This document shows positions 1-58,439 of a stretch of DNA of 64,000 bases, in pieces. Numbering within the stretch: position 1 is the stretch's first letter; every line of letters starts with the position of its first letter. Made by a program: the position numbers and the translations under genes. Below the pieces are notes generated by a model, which saw only the letters and a list, made by a program, of their open reading frames with translations, searched no databases and was not told the DNA's origin. The stretch comes from Helopsaltes ochotensis. Lineage: Eukaryota > Chordata > Aves > Passeriformes > Locustellidae. Where the stretch lies: NCBI GenBank assembly GCA_013400155.1, contig VXBM01001087.1, positions 1 to 64,000 of the forward strand, read 5' to 3'.

Positions 1-92
<92 letters not shown>
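1..92. repeat. Poly(T) run at window edge
   Basis: Ninety-two uninterrupted T residues begin the window and end 195 bases before the SIM1 start codon. It could be a genuine homopolymer, the poly(A) tail of an antisense retroposon, or an assembly edge. The sequence before it is not available, so the SIM1 core promoter is not visible here. Confidence 0.95.
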
Positions 93-96
<4 letters not shown>

Positions 97-286
97 CACC
101 TCCACTCTTGAATACTTGCTGAATACTTGCTTGCATTTACACAACAGAACGGTTTTTCTGAGTAATGGCCGCTCTCAGAATCACCGCCTGATACTCCGGA
201 GAGATGAATTGCAAATGAGTTTCCCTTCCACCTTTGGATGAATCTCTGGAGTTTAAATTGTAGCAAGGAATCGGGAAAAAAACACG
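93..286 (+). promoter_or_regulatory. SIM1: SIM1 5' leader (5' UTR) with upstream ORFs
   Basis: This stretch lies directly before the SIM1 ATG at 287 and is closed in frame by TAA at 254-256, so it is non-coding in the main frame. It has four upstream ATGs. ATG 165 opens an 8-codon ORF ending 191, with G at -3 and G at +4. ATG 204 opens a 4-codon ORF ending 218. ATG 215 opens an 8-codon ORF ending 241. ATG 238 opens a 27-codon ORF ending 321 that overlaps the main start. That the whole stretch is transcribed is inferred; a cap site or an upstream non-coding exon cannot be placed. Confidence 0.6.
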
Positions 287-45387
<45,101 letters not shown>

Positions 45388-48300
45388 CACTTTTTTTCTA
45401 AAAACTTTTGTGCTTTAAAAAATGACCTTTAAGATCTAATTGGAAGATATATGTTTTCATGCCCTTGTCCTTACCAGCATTTCCCACACCACAGTGCACT
45501 AGAAAGAAGAACCTAAGCTTTGGGGGGATAAGTTAGTTAAAACACGTTACTTAAAAAAAAAATGCACTGGCATGCAGGGTTAGAGTAAATGGAGCTAAAC
45601 TCAAAGCCAGTGCCATGCATGCTGGGAAGGATAGAAGAGGTCCAGGCAGAGAGTGCTTGTGGCAGGTTAACAGAGCAGTTTATTCACATTGTGTAACAGG
45701 TGTGTTTTGGAAACACTGCTAAGGGCAGATCTTCTGAACTGCATAGGTATCAGGCAACGGAACTGCTATGCACGCTTTTTATACAGGAAGTTGGGATGTG
45801 TTTCTTCGAAATACACAACCAAATGTGTACTTCTGGTGATTTGTTTGCTCCTCAAAGGCCAAGCATGTTATGCTGCCGTATGGTATAATGCACCCATGGC
45901 TGACCTATATAAAATCAAAAAAGGGAGAAAGAACAGAGAACTCCCCTCTCGTTATGTCCTTGTGTACTCACAAACATAGCTATTTACGTGTGCTTGGTTT
46001 GAAAAGAGTCCTTATGATTAGTATGGTCAAATATTTACTTCTACTGTATTAAAAAGAGAGGGCCATTCTCACTGTAGTTTTGAGAAATGCAAAGGGCTTG
46101 CTTGTCTCGCTGTAGAGTTGAGAGATGCTTCTCGTGTTTCTGGAAGGTTGCCCGTGCTGGGTAATGGAGTGAAATGGAAGAAAATTGCCTGGAGAAACAG
46201 GGAGAATAGACTGCAATTAGGAGTGGTACAAGATAAATCATTAACCCTGTAGCTATGTATGCCATTTAGTAATAATTATAAAATAAGGAGAAGTGGCTGA
46301 ATAATTAAGAATTAATTTAAAACAGAGAAGGTATTCAATAGAATCATAGAAATATTGCTGTAAAATACAAATGCAGTTACATAAATGTAAAAATACATAA
46401 GTCAAGAATAGGTAAAAACTGTTTGGCAGTTTGACTAACTTCTGATCAAATTTTGGAGTAAATTAAGAGAGTATAGAGTATCATAACTATTCTGTCTGAA
46501 ACTCAGTGAAGTAATAGGCATGACCTTGATAAAGAAATATGAATTCTCTTCTTGATTGCAGTAGATAATTTAATGAATATCAGAAAATATTATGGATATC
46601 AAAATCAGCCATATGTGCATAAAAAAGTAGCAGGAATTCAGTGTTCCAAGGAATTAAATTGTATTAAGAATGCTGCTATTATCAGGGCCTGTCCTAGAGT
46701 TATACAAGACATCAAAAGAGACAGAGGAACTTTTTTTTTTTTCGCTTTTAATGACCTCATGAACAAAGAGACTGATTGGAAAAGAATAAATGCAAACATA
46801 TGCTAAAAATGCAAAATAGGGCATTTGCAGTCACAGTTGCTAGACCCGTCCTTTGTTGTATGACATTTATATGGTCCCAAAGTTGACTGCAACAGGAGGG
46901 ACCACTGCTCACTCTTATGCCAATGTGGAGAAAAGGGGACCTGAGGTTGTTACTCAAATGAGATTAGCTCTAAGACTAGCTTAAGTTGTAACATTCAGAA
47001 GCTCAACATATGGGACTAAGTCCTCAATGGGACTAAATATAAACCAGCATGCTCTGAGTGGGTTAAAAATACTGTTTCCAAATAAAACTAATCAGAAGCA
47101 AAAGCTAAATAATAACATTATAAACCACGTAAGTAGAGATGTACTTGAAAGCAGAGGAAATTACCTCTCTGAACTTGGAATATTGTGTATAGTCCTGATC
47201 ACTCCAAAGCAGATTGTGAATCTTGAATTGAGTAGTACCTTACTCCGTAAGCAAGCTTTGTTGACTGCAGTGTGATCGCTCTTGGTGAAATGCACGTTGA
47301 ACACAAGGGGAAACAACACAGTCTGGTCTTTATTATCTAAACCTCGTAACAGAAAAGGTGGAGCACAGCTCAGCAAAAGATAAAGAGACTGGAAGATCTA
47401 ATAAAAGCTTTAAATAAACTGGGTCTGTCATCTTTGTGAGGGAAAAGAGTAAGGGGTAATGTCACTGATGTGCACCAAACTCTGCACAGAGGAGAGATAA
47501 ATAGTGGTCTAAAACTATTTGAACTAGCGGCAGAAATGAGAGACAGGGCATTGAATGATAGCCAAGGCAAAATGAGAGCAAAATGATTTGGCAAGAGGTT
47601 TATTTGACTCATTGCCAAATGGATAATGAAGGTCATAAAGAGAAGCAGATAGAGATTTTGTTTGTTTTAAGGTAACAACAAGGCAAATAATTGAGAGGAA
47701 GAAAAGCATTGACAACTGTTAACTCAGAGGAAGAAATGGACCAAAATTTCAGCCCAACAATTGTATATATTCCTAAAGCATAGGAATAAGAAAGTATTTT
47801 TGATAAATTTAGTTCTGGATACATATTTATTTCACTTGTTCCTATGAATGATATGAATAAACTTGTACTTGGAGTCTCATTTTACAGTATTAAAATACAA
47901 TTTGCAAAGCGAATTAGAATAGAGGTACATGGTATCATATTACCCCTACAAGTACATATAGAACCACGCCTAAGTGTCAATATTATTTTGTATTATGAAA
48001 GAGTCTCCTAAACTGTTTGAATGAATGGGGTTTTCTCAGCACTCAAGTTGCTTGGGATCACGAAGCGCTCTTGCTTTCAAACTTTTATTTAGAAGGCAAC
48101 AGAGATCTGCAGACCAGCTGCAGTTCCCTGACTGTGGTCTAATGGCCAAAAGTAGTCAGGAAACCATGCTCTGGTGACTGTTTCATTTGCATTCTGACAG
48201 GCACCTTTGAAAAATAGAAGACTTATAAGACAGGCACAGCAGAAGATGCTATATGACTTCACCTAGGAAAAAAACCCAGACTGCTATGCAATAAAATCCT

Positions 48301-49294
48301 CTATCCTTATTTACAGTGATCCCAAAACTGTCATTATTTATCCTATTTTCAATAGTTCTAGTCCACTACAAATGCAAAAAAATGCACTGTAAGGAATGGA
48401 ATAAATCAGTAGAGATGTCTCTACATGCAACCACGTTGTGCTACAAGCAAAGGCTGATGTTCTCTCTGCTCATGAGATTCCAGCAACTGGCAATCCTTAG
48501 CACTTCAATACAGTATGCTGGAGATGGATGTCTTTTGTCAGCTTGTTTGCTATCCTGCTTCTTTAGATAGCCAGGAATTTCTTCTTAATTGACAGAAAGC
48601 ATGGAGTTTTGCAAAGATAGACTCTGCATGCTACATGGAAGTAAGTCCGCAATCTTAATTATAGCATATATTATCACTGCAGCTCACATTACATGTGCTT
48701 TTCAATATGGTATAAAGCTTAGTTTTTCCATTACTATTACATTCCATATTTATGCAATTCAAATTTTCATTTAGTATCCTTAAAGGATATAATCTTTTTT
48801 TGTGTTTCTCCCTTTTCCAAATCAGATGGGAAGAAATACCTTGCAAAATTGAAAAATGCAAGGCATTTGAACCAAATAAGTTTCAAACATATCACATTAG
48901 CTAAAGGTTATCATTTTAAATAAGGTGTGTATGTTGTGTTTTGAAACAATATAAATTGTTGTATTGCATCACTTCTCTAACATAATACTGGTTAGCTATT
49001 AACATGAAATTGATATTTTGCAACTACTGCAAATACAGAGGGACCACAGGTCTTTCAAACCATTTCTCATTGATGTCAGTGGATGGTGCATTATGGTTTT
49101 GTGCATTACAATCTTAGTATATTTCTTTTGTTTAAAAAAATAAAAAACCCTCTAGTTTTTATACAAAATCACACCCCATGGGCATAGAGTTTGTGATTTT
49201 GGACAAATTTGCAAAGCAATCCTTAAATTAAAAGAAGAACCTTACTCAGCAATTTTCCCCATTTATTTAAGTGGGGATATTTGTGGAGTAAGGT

Positions 49295-49317
49295 ACTACT
49301 TACTAGTAGTAAGTAGT
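49295..49317. repeat. Perfect inverted repeat, 11-bp arms
   Basis: Arms ACTACTTACTA and TAGTAAGTAGT separated by a single G. If transcribed as part of a long SIM1 3' UTR, the one-base loop could not form a normal hairpin, so a DNA cruciform or dimer-binding site fits better. Confidence 0.85.
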
Positions 49318-50175
49318 TCTTTCCTAGTCAGAAGGAAAGCTGACTTCTGATAACAGATTTGAGGGTTGTTTTGCAATTCTTTTTTCCTTAAATCTCAAGA
49401 TGTGAATATGGAGCTATGGAAGATAATAAGTCTAACAGCTGTGTTTCTATAAAAGAAGTTATTTGTGTTCTGAAAAAATGAGTGCATCTCTCCCAGCTGA
49501 AGAGCCCCAAAAGTATTTCTTGAGCTTTAAAAATGGCTTTCGTTGATCTGTCTGCAATACTGCTGTGGGTTACACAGTGAAATTCTGCTCTTCTAAACTC
49601 TTTCAGTAACTGTTATCTGAATCTCATTTTTGTCTCTACATGTGCATTTATTCATCTGTGTCCCTAAGTATGTTAACCCACCATATGTTCATTTATGTGA
49701 GCATGCTGAGTGAGTTGGAAAAAATAAAAGGTCACATAGTATTTCTGGAAAAGGCACAGCCACCCCAGAAAATCAGCCTGGCTGTTCCAAAGGTCAGATA
49801 ACCTTTCAGTCACAGAATAAAGCCGTGGCGTACACGTTGGTTTTAGACCTTCTGCATAAAAACCTGCATGTAACGGGGATTATAGCACACAGTTCCAGGA
49901 TTAGACCTGGCTATGTCTATTTTAAGGTGGCTGTAGTTAATGTCTGGCAGCAAATGGATTCAGGCCTTGCTCTTTCCTTGAGTAGAAAGTTTACTTAAAG
50001 CACCTAAGAACCTAAAGGCAATACAGGCTTTGTTATTAGGAACAATGGTGGATGAACATGCTTTCCTGTAGGTATACCGGCTTAACTCCAGATAACTCCA
50101 CAGTGTGGAGGAGAAACTATTTTATTTGCAGTTAGTATTGATGATTAAATATTTCAGCTGTGTGCACTGAGAAGC

Positions 50176-50250
50176 AAAAAAAAACCCCAAAACCCCAAAC
50201 CAAACCACCCCAAATCAACCCCAAAAACAATAACCAAAAAAACAAATCAG
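50176..50250. repeat. A/C-rich low-complexity tract
   Basis: Alternating A runs and CCCC/CCAAA strings. Confidence 0.85.
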
Positions 50251-52359
50251 CCCCCCTCCACCAGATTTCTGTAACCCTTCAGTTTGATGTTTTGAAAGTC
50301 TTCTAGAGGTATAGCTGAGGATTTAGGTGTTATTTTGAAGACCAGAAAAATGAACTAGTCTTCTGTTCAGAACAGCGAGAGCACTAGTGTGATTCCATTT
50401 CACATTTCCTTAGGGCATTTATTAATGAAAAAAAAATGCTGTGAGGTTAAACTTCACTGTGGCATTTAGCTTAAGTATACAAGAGGTCTGTAGATAAATC
50501 TGGCTCTAAGTTGTTAGGAATATATCCCTTTTTGAAAAGAGTTAATTTATGACTCCCTCTATTAAGCTGTATTTGAAAGGAAAGATCAAATACAGGATGA
50601 AAAAAACCTTTTTGTCTGGTTGCATTCCCCATTTAACCCCCCTCTCACACAAATTTCTTAATCTTTCCTATTGTACTAGGATTCCAAATGCCATCTTAAA
50701 CGTTTTTATTTATTTCAATTTGGTCTGCATTTATTATTTTCCGTTTCAGCTACTGATACGATGGGAAGTTTCGAAGTGCAAGAAACAATCTTTTTCACAC
50801 AATACAAAATGTTGGCACCTTTACATTCTAAGGAAATAAAGTCTATTAGAAAAAGTAAGTTTAGGGCACTGCAACTTTTTCCCAAGGTAAATATTTCAAT
50901 GCATCAAATATACTAATCTAACAAAAAGAAAGCACTTGACACATGATGAAGGATTTCATGTTTGCTTTAAGAAAATGGTTACATTTATGGACAAAAAGAC
51001 ACGGACTGCCAGTGTTTCAAATACCATGCTTTGCAATGTAAGGGGTCTAGTGACATTGTAGCATAACATCTGTAATTTTCTTTTGGAATGTAATGTAGAA
51101 AATATAATTTAGTTATGTCAACAATATCTTGCAAAGTGTTCCCATTTATAATTATTTATATTGTAAATAGCTTTCTGAAGTAAATTTGAAGTTAATGTGC
51201 ATAAGATGTATTTATTATGTGAAGATTTTTTTGTTTGTTTAAAATATAGCTACCAATATGCAATTTTTGTCTGTTTTTCTAGATTTTTAAACTAAGGATT
51301 GTCCCACATAGTATACATTTTCAGGAGTCTACTTTATGAGAGTTTTTCTTAGCATTGGGTGGGGACAAGGTAAAGTAATTTATTTTGGTTCTTGTGAATC
51401 CTAAATGCTCTCTGAATCTTGAATGGGATTTATCAAACTATGAAAAGACACTCATAAGATACTGCTACCTCATTCAAGATGCCTCAATTTGCTCAAATAC
51501 TATTCTTTAAGGAAGAACTTAATTAAGAAGGAAGAACTTAACAACTGCCTTGTTTCTTTAAGCCATCTACCGTGCCTCAGCTAAATCAGCTTGTTGACTT
51601 GGAGCATGATGCCCATAAAGTTGCTCAAAGAGCAGTGTTCTGACACAGGAATGGGTGGGAAGTTAAGCTAAACTGCTCTCAGGCCTGAGAGCTGACTATG
51701 ACCTGAGGTTTTTGTGCCTGGATAGCTCAATCCACTCAGAGTAACAGGAGCCAATGTGTAGCATCTGAGATGTTGCAACCCTTGCCTGGTCTGGGGTTTA
51801 GTCCTTCTAGGCTCAAGTTCTGAGTCATAGTTTTTACTTTCTAGGCCAGCTTCTGAGCCACCAAACCCTATCCTCTCAGACACTGTCTCTTAGTCTCTTC
51901 TCTGCAGGGAACAAATGCAAGGCAGATGGTCTCAGACAGTAGTGGGAGACTGGTTCTGTGGTCAGGTGAGAAAGCAGTTTTCTCTGGAGAGAAAGCGGTT
52001 GTTCACATATTTCCCACCCACAAGACAGAGCAAATACATAAGCATCAGTGGTGTGATGCACAGAGGAGTCAGCTTTGAGTCTCAGGTAAATTAAATGCAT
52101 AAAATGGAGAGGCGTCTCTTTGCTCCTGCATGGATGGAGGCCCTTGGTTCTTAGAGACACTCCTGAGGACTGGGGAATACCCTGCAGCATTGAGTTAGAA
52201 GTTTAAACTGCATTCATGATGTTGGCATTTCCTATGGGCTAATTTAGGCATTCCCCTTCTCCTTGGCCTGAATTTTGGTCCTGGTTCTCATGCAGGTAGG
52301 AAATGGTGTCATCTTTTCACCAAACTATGCTGTTTAGCTGTGCAAAACATGCTGAGTGT

Positions 52360-52502
52360 CCCTTCCTTCCTTCCTTCCTTCCTTCCTTCCTTCCTTCCTT
52401 CCTTCCTTCCTTCCTTCCTTCCTTCCTTCCTTCCTNTTCCTTCCTTCCTTCCTTCCTTCCTTCCTTCCTTCCTTCCTTCCTTCCTTCCTTCCTTCCTTCC
52501 TT
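52360..52502. repeat. (TTCC)n tetranucleotide microsatellite
   Basis: About 35 TTCC units, pure except for one undetermined base at 52436, where the register also shifts. The true length is probably uncertain. It is followed by a short TCTG/TCTC-rich stretch. Confidence 0.97.
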
Positions 52503-52799
52503 CATCTCTCTGTCTGTCTTCATAGGTGAGGGGTTTCAGAAATACCCTTTTTTGCCCTACCTCTCTCTCTCTTTGAAGCCCACACTGAGAAAGAGACGCT
52601 GAGATTCACAGGCAGTCATGAGACCCCATTGTTTTCCACAGGACAACAGTACTCCTAGTTTGTCCGTGTTAAGCACTGTAACAAATCTGAGTATCATCCT
52701 CACCTTGGCGTACTTCAAGTCCTGCCATTTCCATGCCCGCTCCTTAGTCTCTTTTCTGGTGCCTGAAGTGGGCTATCACCCACTGGTGTCTATTTACTC

Positions 52800-53130
52800 T
52801 TGATTTCCATGTTCATTGGCAAATTGCTCTGCACTGAGGAAATCTGCTGTCATGGTCATTGTAATAAAAGTGTGCAATACCATCAGGAACTTCCTCTATC
52901 CACATATGGTGGCCATCAGAGGTTTCAGCATCAGCAATTTCATTTCATACAGTTCCTCTGACTGTCAGAAGGTCACAAACAGCCGGCTGCATGCCTGTGT
53001 GAGTAAAAAGGGCTATCCACCACACCACAAAGCCTGAAGGACTACATGGCTTATACATGCATACAGCATTCTGGACTGAGGTCCCGAGGCCGGGTGCAAT
53101 GCTATGTACACATGGAAACAGCTTGGCCTC
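52800..53130 (+). mobile_element. Possible PIF/Harbinger-type transposase relic
   Basis: On the plus strand, LANCSALRKSAVMVIVIKV followed by CNTIRNFL lines up by eye with the helix-turn-helix region of Harbinger-type transposases (pattern LA...SYR..., GKSTV..VVIEVC.AI...L). About 50 codons on, VSKKGYPPHHKA resembles the NRKGYFSMVLQA block, and after a frame change a GRV segment falls where GWSGRVHDA is expected. Stops and frame changes interrupt it. The alignment is from memory and weak in the middle, so treat it as a lead. Confidence 0.35.
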
Positions 53131-55059
53131 ACTATTACCAGGATTTCTCTTCCTTGCAGACACCTCTCACTGCCAGTCTGCCAGTGCCTTTCTCCCACAG
53201 TCTATCCTCTTGTTTTTGTCTTCCACAGGAATAATCTGTTCTATTTCCCTTTCCTCCCTTCTACCCCAAGCCCTGGTCTGTGATGTAGTTTGCTCAGCTC
53301 TAGCTGCTTCTCTTGATCCTGAAAATTGTGTGTTCCTTCTGAGGAAAATGAGGAAATGGCTATCTGGCAACAGTTTCCATTCCTTGCTTTCCCTTTTCCC
53401 TTTCCCTCCTTTATGCAGGTGCTGTCAATGTCATACTGAGGACCCTGCAATCTTTTTCTCACAGGCATTAGTTCTGCTACAAGAAAGCTACTGGTTGATG
53501 GAATGGAGGTGATGAACTTTTCAGAAAAGCTACAGACGAAAGATGATAGATGCCTTCAGCATACCAAATATGCAAGCTACTCTAGCTGCCTTGCAAAATG
53601 TCATCACTTCTGGCCTGCAAACAGAACATAAAGACGAAAACTGAGACCAGAGGACATACACCTGTATTTGAAAATAAAAACAAGAGCTACAACCAGATGC
53701 ATCTGAGAGGGAAACTTAAAAATTGGGTAATTTTCTAAACACGCATTAAATTACAGGCAAATAATTAAATGTTCATTATTGCTGTTCATCTCATCACTAT
53801 TTTTCATTTATTCATTATTATAATGACCTGTCATCAGTTTTGTCATTTTTGTCATGTTGTCCGTCTTTTTACTTTTCGATCTATACTATTTTTAAATTAA
53901 TAAATAGAAGTATTTTATAATAAAAGTATTAATATAAAATGCAGAGCAGAAACTGACACCTGGAAAATAGAACCCAGAAAGTATAAGCGTATTTCAAGCT
54001 TTCAACTGACCATAAGCTCCATAATTTTGTACCCAGTGTATCAGGAGATGAGTTTGTACCTGGCGTATCGGGTCATAAATTTCACGTGGAATCCAATTTT
54101 CACATCCAGCTATATTCCTAGGAATTGTTAGTATGATGTATTTCAAAGTTATATCAAAACTCTGTTGCAAATAGATAAACTTGTACATTATCAAATGTAT
54201 TACATTTTTGGATCTTTTTTCACTTTTCCTGACAAGGAGATGTGAGAATATGGTGATGAGCTTAGGGTACTTTTTCAAGCTGAATACTTTCAATTTCCCT
54301 TCAAGATATATTTCCAGAGACAATTCAATACACTTTCAAAGGGCAAGCTGGAATCTTTCTATAGCTACTTCTATCTTCCTCAAAGCTTAGGACAGCTCTG
54401 AATTGTCTGGATACTTGGCATCTGCTAGAGCAGCCTTGAGGCTACACTGATTTCTGCTACCTACCATGATTGCCTGCCTACCTGTTCATCACATAGGAAA
54501 AGAAGTGGCCCTCTAGCTTGTAGAGAATTACCAAGTGCAAGAGAGCTGAAATAGCAGTGAGCATCACACCATCATTTAAAAACACTTTTTTACTATAGCA
54601 TTGCCTATTTTGTCAGGTAAAGCACATTAGGCTGCCACCTTTCTTCTGTGCTATATTCTGCACAAGTGGTAAGAAAAGCAAGGAAGAAGGTATCAGAAGA
54701 TATGAAACTACTTTTTCTCCCATACTGTCTAACAAAATTCAGTGAAGATGCAAGAGATTATTGTCATCACACAAAATAAATGCTTGCCAGTGGAGTCCTG
54801 CCTGTATGCAACCAGGTAAGTCAACTTTGTCGGGAATGCCCTTTGGCTCTGCCAGAGGGATGGCTCATGACACCACACTGATATGTACAAGCTAACCAAA
54901 ATACCATGATAGAATGTCAATATTTTCTAAATTGGTGATGCATCCCGTCAAAAGACATTAAGATCACTATCTGCTGAGCCTTTTTCTCCTTTTCTTTTAC
55001 TATTGCATCCATTTGGAGCCCAGGTTGGGGAGGGCCAAGACTGCAAGCAGCTTACACAG

Positions 55060-55330
55060 TTTTGACAGGAGTTAGATGCATTTTTCATTTGAAGCCTCTT
55101 GGTTTTGATTCTGACACAAGACATTTCATCAGGTTATGAATTATTTTAACAAAAACAGGACTGTGTTTTGTCTGTCTGGTTTCTCTGCGGGACAGTTGTG
55201 TCTTTTTTTAAAAAGAATACCAGTGAAAGGCATCCTTTGTGTTTTCAATTTGGAGCGCACAGTGAGGTGAAAAATACAGCCTAAGTGTTAAGTCTTTTTC
55301 ATCAAGGGCAAAACTGTGCATCTTGATGTT
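55060..55330. promoter_or_regulatory. Candidate conserved noncoding element, 3' flank
   Basis: Unique complex sequence about 10 kb after the SIM1 stop, with TTATGAATTATTTTAAC near 55134 and a GGAGCGCACAGTGAGG string near 55252. Called from texture only. Confidence 0.2.
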
Positions 55331-56124
55331 ATGTTTCTGACTTTTCTCTAATCAGAAAGGCACAGTCTTTCTTCTGTGCTGCTTTCTATTTAACCTCCAA
55401 AGCAACTGCAAAGTATTAGAATGAGTCCAGTACCCTCTTCAGCATGAAAGTTTCTTGAGCTCAAGAGAAATGCTCATGGTTTCGTTAGACTGGTTATCTG
55501 ACACACTGCTCATAGAAAACAGCTGATTTTTTTTTTTTTTTTTTTTTACTGAACCACTTTGGCTTCCTGTGATCAATCTTCTTGGCTACAGCAGTAAATA
55601 TGCTAAACTGCAGGTGCCAACAAGCTTTGAGACAGTCTTAGGTTTGAATGTTGACCCATGGCTGTGTTTTGTGTGTCACAAAATAGCCTACCTTGTGTAC
55701 AACTATTTGGTCTATTTGTGGCTTGGGTCTTTAACTTAATATGTGCTTATTTACTTACGGAATTAGATCCAGTGTGGGAGAGATGCAAAACAGCCAGTGG
55801 TTTAGGAGTTTAGTAAATAATCTCAGCTTTGTTCAGTTTTGCTCTAGGTCAGATTGCTGCATAGAGTAATTCCATATGGCAACCTGATTTGAGCTTACTC
55901 AAAGTAAACCTTAAAATGGATCTTGGCAAAATCCAGCCAGCCATCAGGAACTCATTCTCAGTTTCTGCTGAGGATTTCCTGATAGCTTTCTTAATTTAAA
56001 AAAAGCATCAACAAAAAAACAACAGCAAATGAGGAAAACTTTGAAACTTTTTTATTATCTGAAATACTCGTTCTCCTCTTCCTGAACATCAACCATCAAA
56101 AAGCCCTTTAGGCTGCTCTAATTT

Positions 56125-56410
56125 ATGCCAAGAGCTACAGAAGTTAGGAGGTGCAAGCACGGCTTAAGTGACTTTGGCTCCCGCCGCGTGCTTTGCTCTG
56201 TGCCGTTGGCGGTGCGGTGCGGCGGGTGCAGCCTCTCACGAGGGTCGAGCATGAACTTTCTGCCCTTCTACTCCAACTTCTGTGCCCTGGTGCAGAGCAG
56301 CAGCTGCCTGGCCCCTCTGCAGCCTGTGCCACTGGAGCGTGTGGGCTACCAAAGCCTCTGCTGCTCTGCTAGGGATAAGAGGAAAGCCTGGGGATTTGAG
56401 CGGTGAGAGG
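56125..56410. other. Isolated GC/CpG-rich islet
   Basis: A 200-300 base block with CpG-dense strings such as CGCCGCGTG and GCGGTGCGGTGCGGCGGG, in AT-rich intergenic DNA. The plus frame 56125-56406 stays open for 93 codons, but no domain is recognised and the minus strand is open too. It could be a lncRNA first exon, a promoter islet or a GC-rich retroposed piece. Confidence 0.5.
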
Positions 56411-58439
56411 GCCTCCAGTGGGGTGCCTCCAGTATTCAAAAGTCAGCGGTAAAATCCTGGCATTCATGAAGTCGTTGACAGAAATACTTTGGTCCCACTG
56501 AAGCATGGCCAAAAATGTAAAAACATTTTGAAAACAACACTTGAGGCAGCTCAGTGTGCCTCCCTCAATAGAGCGACTGAAAGCATAAGTAAACAGAAAG
56601 ATTTACTTGTGTTGGGAACAAACATAATTAAAAAAAAATGTGGGTAGGGAAACAAGTACACATAAAAAATCCTCTCCTGTAATTTATCTGAACGATGTCA
56701 AATGTGAACAAAAACCCTGAGATAAAACTTGGGCTAGAGAGTAGAAATTCTGTCAGGGCTATTTCAAAGTGGGGCTCTTAGGAAAAGCTGCTGATTGAAA
56801 TCAATACAGCAAGACCCAGAATCCGAAAAGACCTTTTCTGAGATCTGAGGGGTCACTGAGCAGAACTGTCAGTTGATAGTATTGAGGCTGCAACTGCCTC
56901 CACCAAGGTGCTTCAGTGTTTGCTTTAGTGACTTCTTGCAGCCAGTGGCTGAGCATACATATACCATCTCACCTGAGATCATCCTGCTGGGGGAGGGAGT
57001 TTTTTAAAGACTTCTGAGCTTCTATAGCTTAAACAACTCTTTCACCAGCCACATCAAAACGTCACATTTTCTGTCTACTAATCAATAATGTTTGATTAAT
57101 CTATTGAATCAGATTAACTGAAGAAGTTATTATTTATGGAGAAAATTTTAAAAGTTTGATTTCTGCTTCTGTGTTTTCAAAACATTAATTCATTTGAATT
57201 TTTAACAAATTGTGATTTATCACAGAAAACATTTTTAAACAGACCTTATTAAATAATGTAATTTTCAAATAATATCAATAGATCATATTTTGGTTTTTGT
57301 TTATTTCCTTATTATATAAGATTTGATTAGGTAATGGATTCACAGGGATAGGTAAAATACAGATACTCCATAACACTGCAAATTATTGTAGCATATCCTG
57401 GTAGTTTATCAGAAGATGACAGAAATAAATAAACTGCATTTCCATTGCTTCCATGGCATTGTTTTCCCTGCACCAGAATGGCACTGTTACAGAAACACTA
57501 TCCAAAAGTCAAGAGTGAGAACTGAACTTTTTTTTTATGCCTAAAGGAATTAGCTTTATTTTGATTACAGGGTATGTATACAATGGCTGTTTTAAAGTGT
57601 TGTTTTTAATGCTCACTTAAAAACATGCTACTTTATGGACATGTGAATAATTCAATTGCGCTGTATTTGTATTTCAAGGACGTTCAGAGGAGAGAAAGCA
57701 TTCAGGTAGTTTGCCCAGCCCAATATTTCGGTTTTAATTACTATCTATTTTTAGCACTCAGTTTCTCAGCAATTCACTTCAGTTTATTGCAGTAAGTGAA
57801 GCTGTTCTGACTTGTTGCAAAGAAAAATCTCCAAATCTCTCTTTCTAGTTGTCATAATTTCCTAAGAAAATGAAGCTCATGCAACGACATGTGAATCTAA
57901 ATTCTCAAAATCTTTGTAAAAATAGGATGCTGCAGAGAAGTAAGAGACTGTCTGTGCCACAGCTCAAGTAAAGTGAGACACAAGCTTTTCTTTTTCACAT
58001 CAGAACATGAAATCTTAGACATAAGACACCAGACCTTAAAGAGAGAAATTCAGTGGGTTATCTTCTCACAGAACTGCTTATTTTATTGTATTTAAAGTTA
58101 CCTCATTACTATCCATTCAAATCTAGTTGGTAGATCACTTAATGTGCCTTGAAAAAGCTAGATGTTCTACCGCATCAGGAGATAAACAAAGACTAAAAAA
58201 ATATCCTATTACAAGTGGATTTAAATCTGAAAAGTGATTTAATTTTTTAAAAATAATAATCTGATTAAGGACTGCTTTCTTGAATATGAATAAAATTAGA
58301 GAAAAAAGTGTGTATTTTCAAGCAGTGTCCTTACTTCTACTGTAATAGTTCAGGAGATTTTTTTTTACCATATCTTGGAAATGATTTGGGGAGATAGTGA
58401 AGACTGCTATGATAACATATACATTGTCATAAACAGCAA

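Larger units (their letters stand above)
45388..51340 (+). other. SIM1 3' UTR and immediate downstream sequence
   Basis: AT-rich sequence after the stop codon. AATAAA hexamers occur at 46785, 47081, 47413, 47856, 48290, 49723 and 50835, so the true polyadenylation site cannot be chosen from sequence. The T/GT-rich stretch near 51220-51245 could be a distal site, though without AATAAA close by. A 23-base perfect inverted repeat lies at 49295-49317 and an A/C-rich tract at 50176-50250. No coding frame is credible. Confidence 0.6.

Noticed and set aside
46340..46356. AGAATCATAGAA-like string resembling a CR1 3' end
   Set aside because: Too short to separate from chance; no CR1 body beside it.
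53057..53512. 151-codon plus-strand frame downstream of SIM1
   Set aside because: No domain; overlapping minus-strand frames, CT-rich composition; partly overlaps the possible transposase relic.
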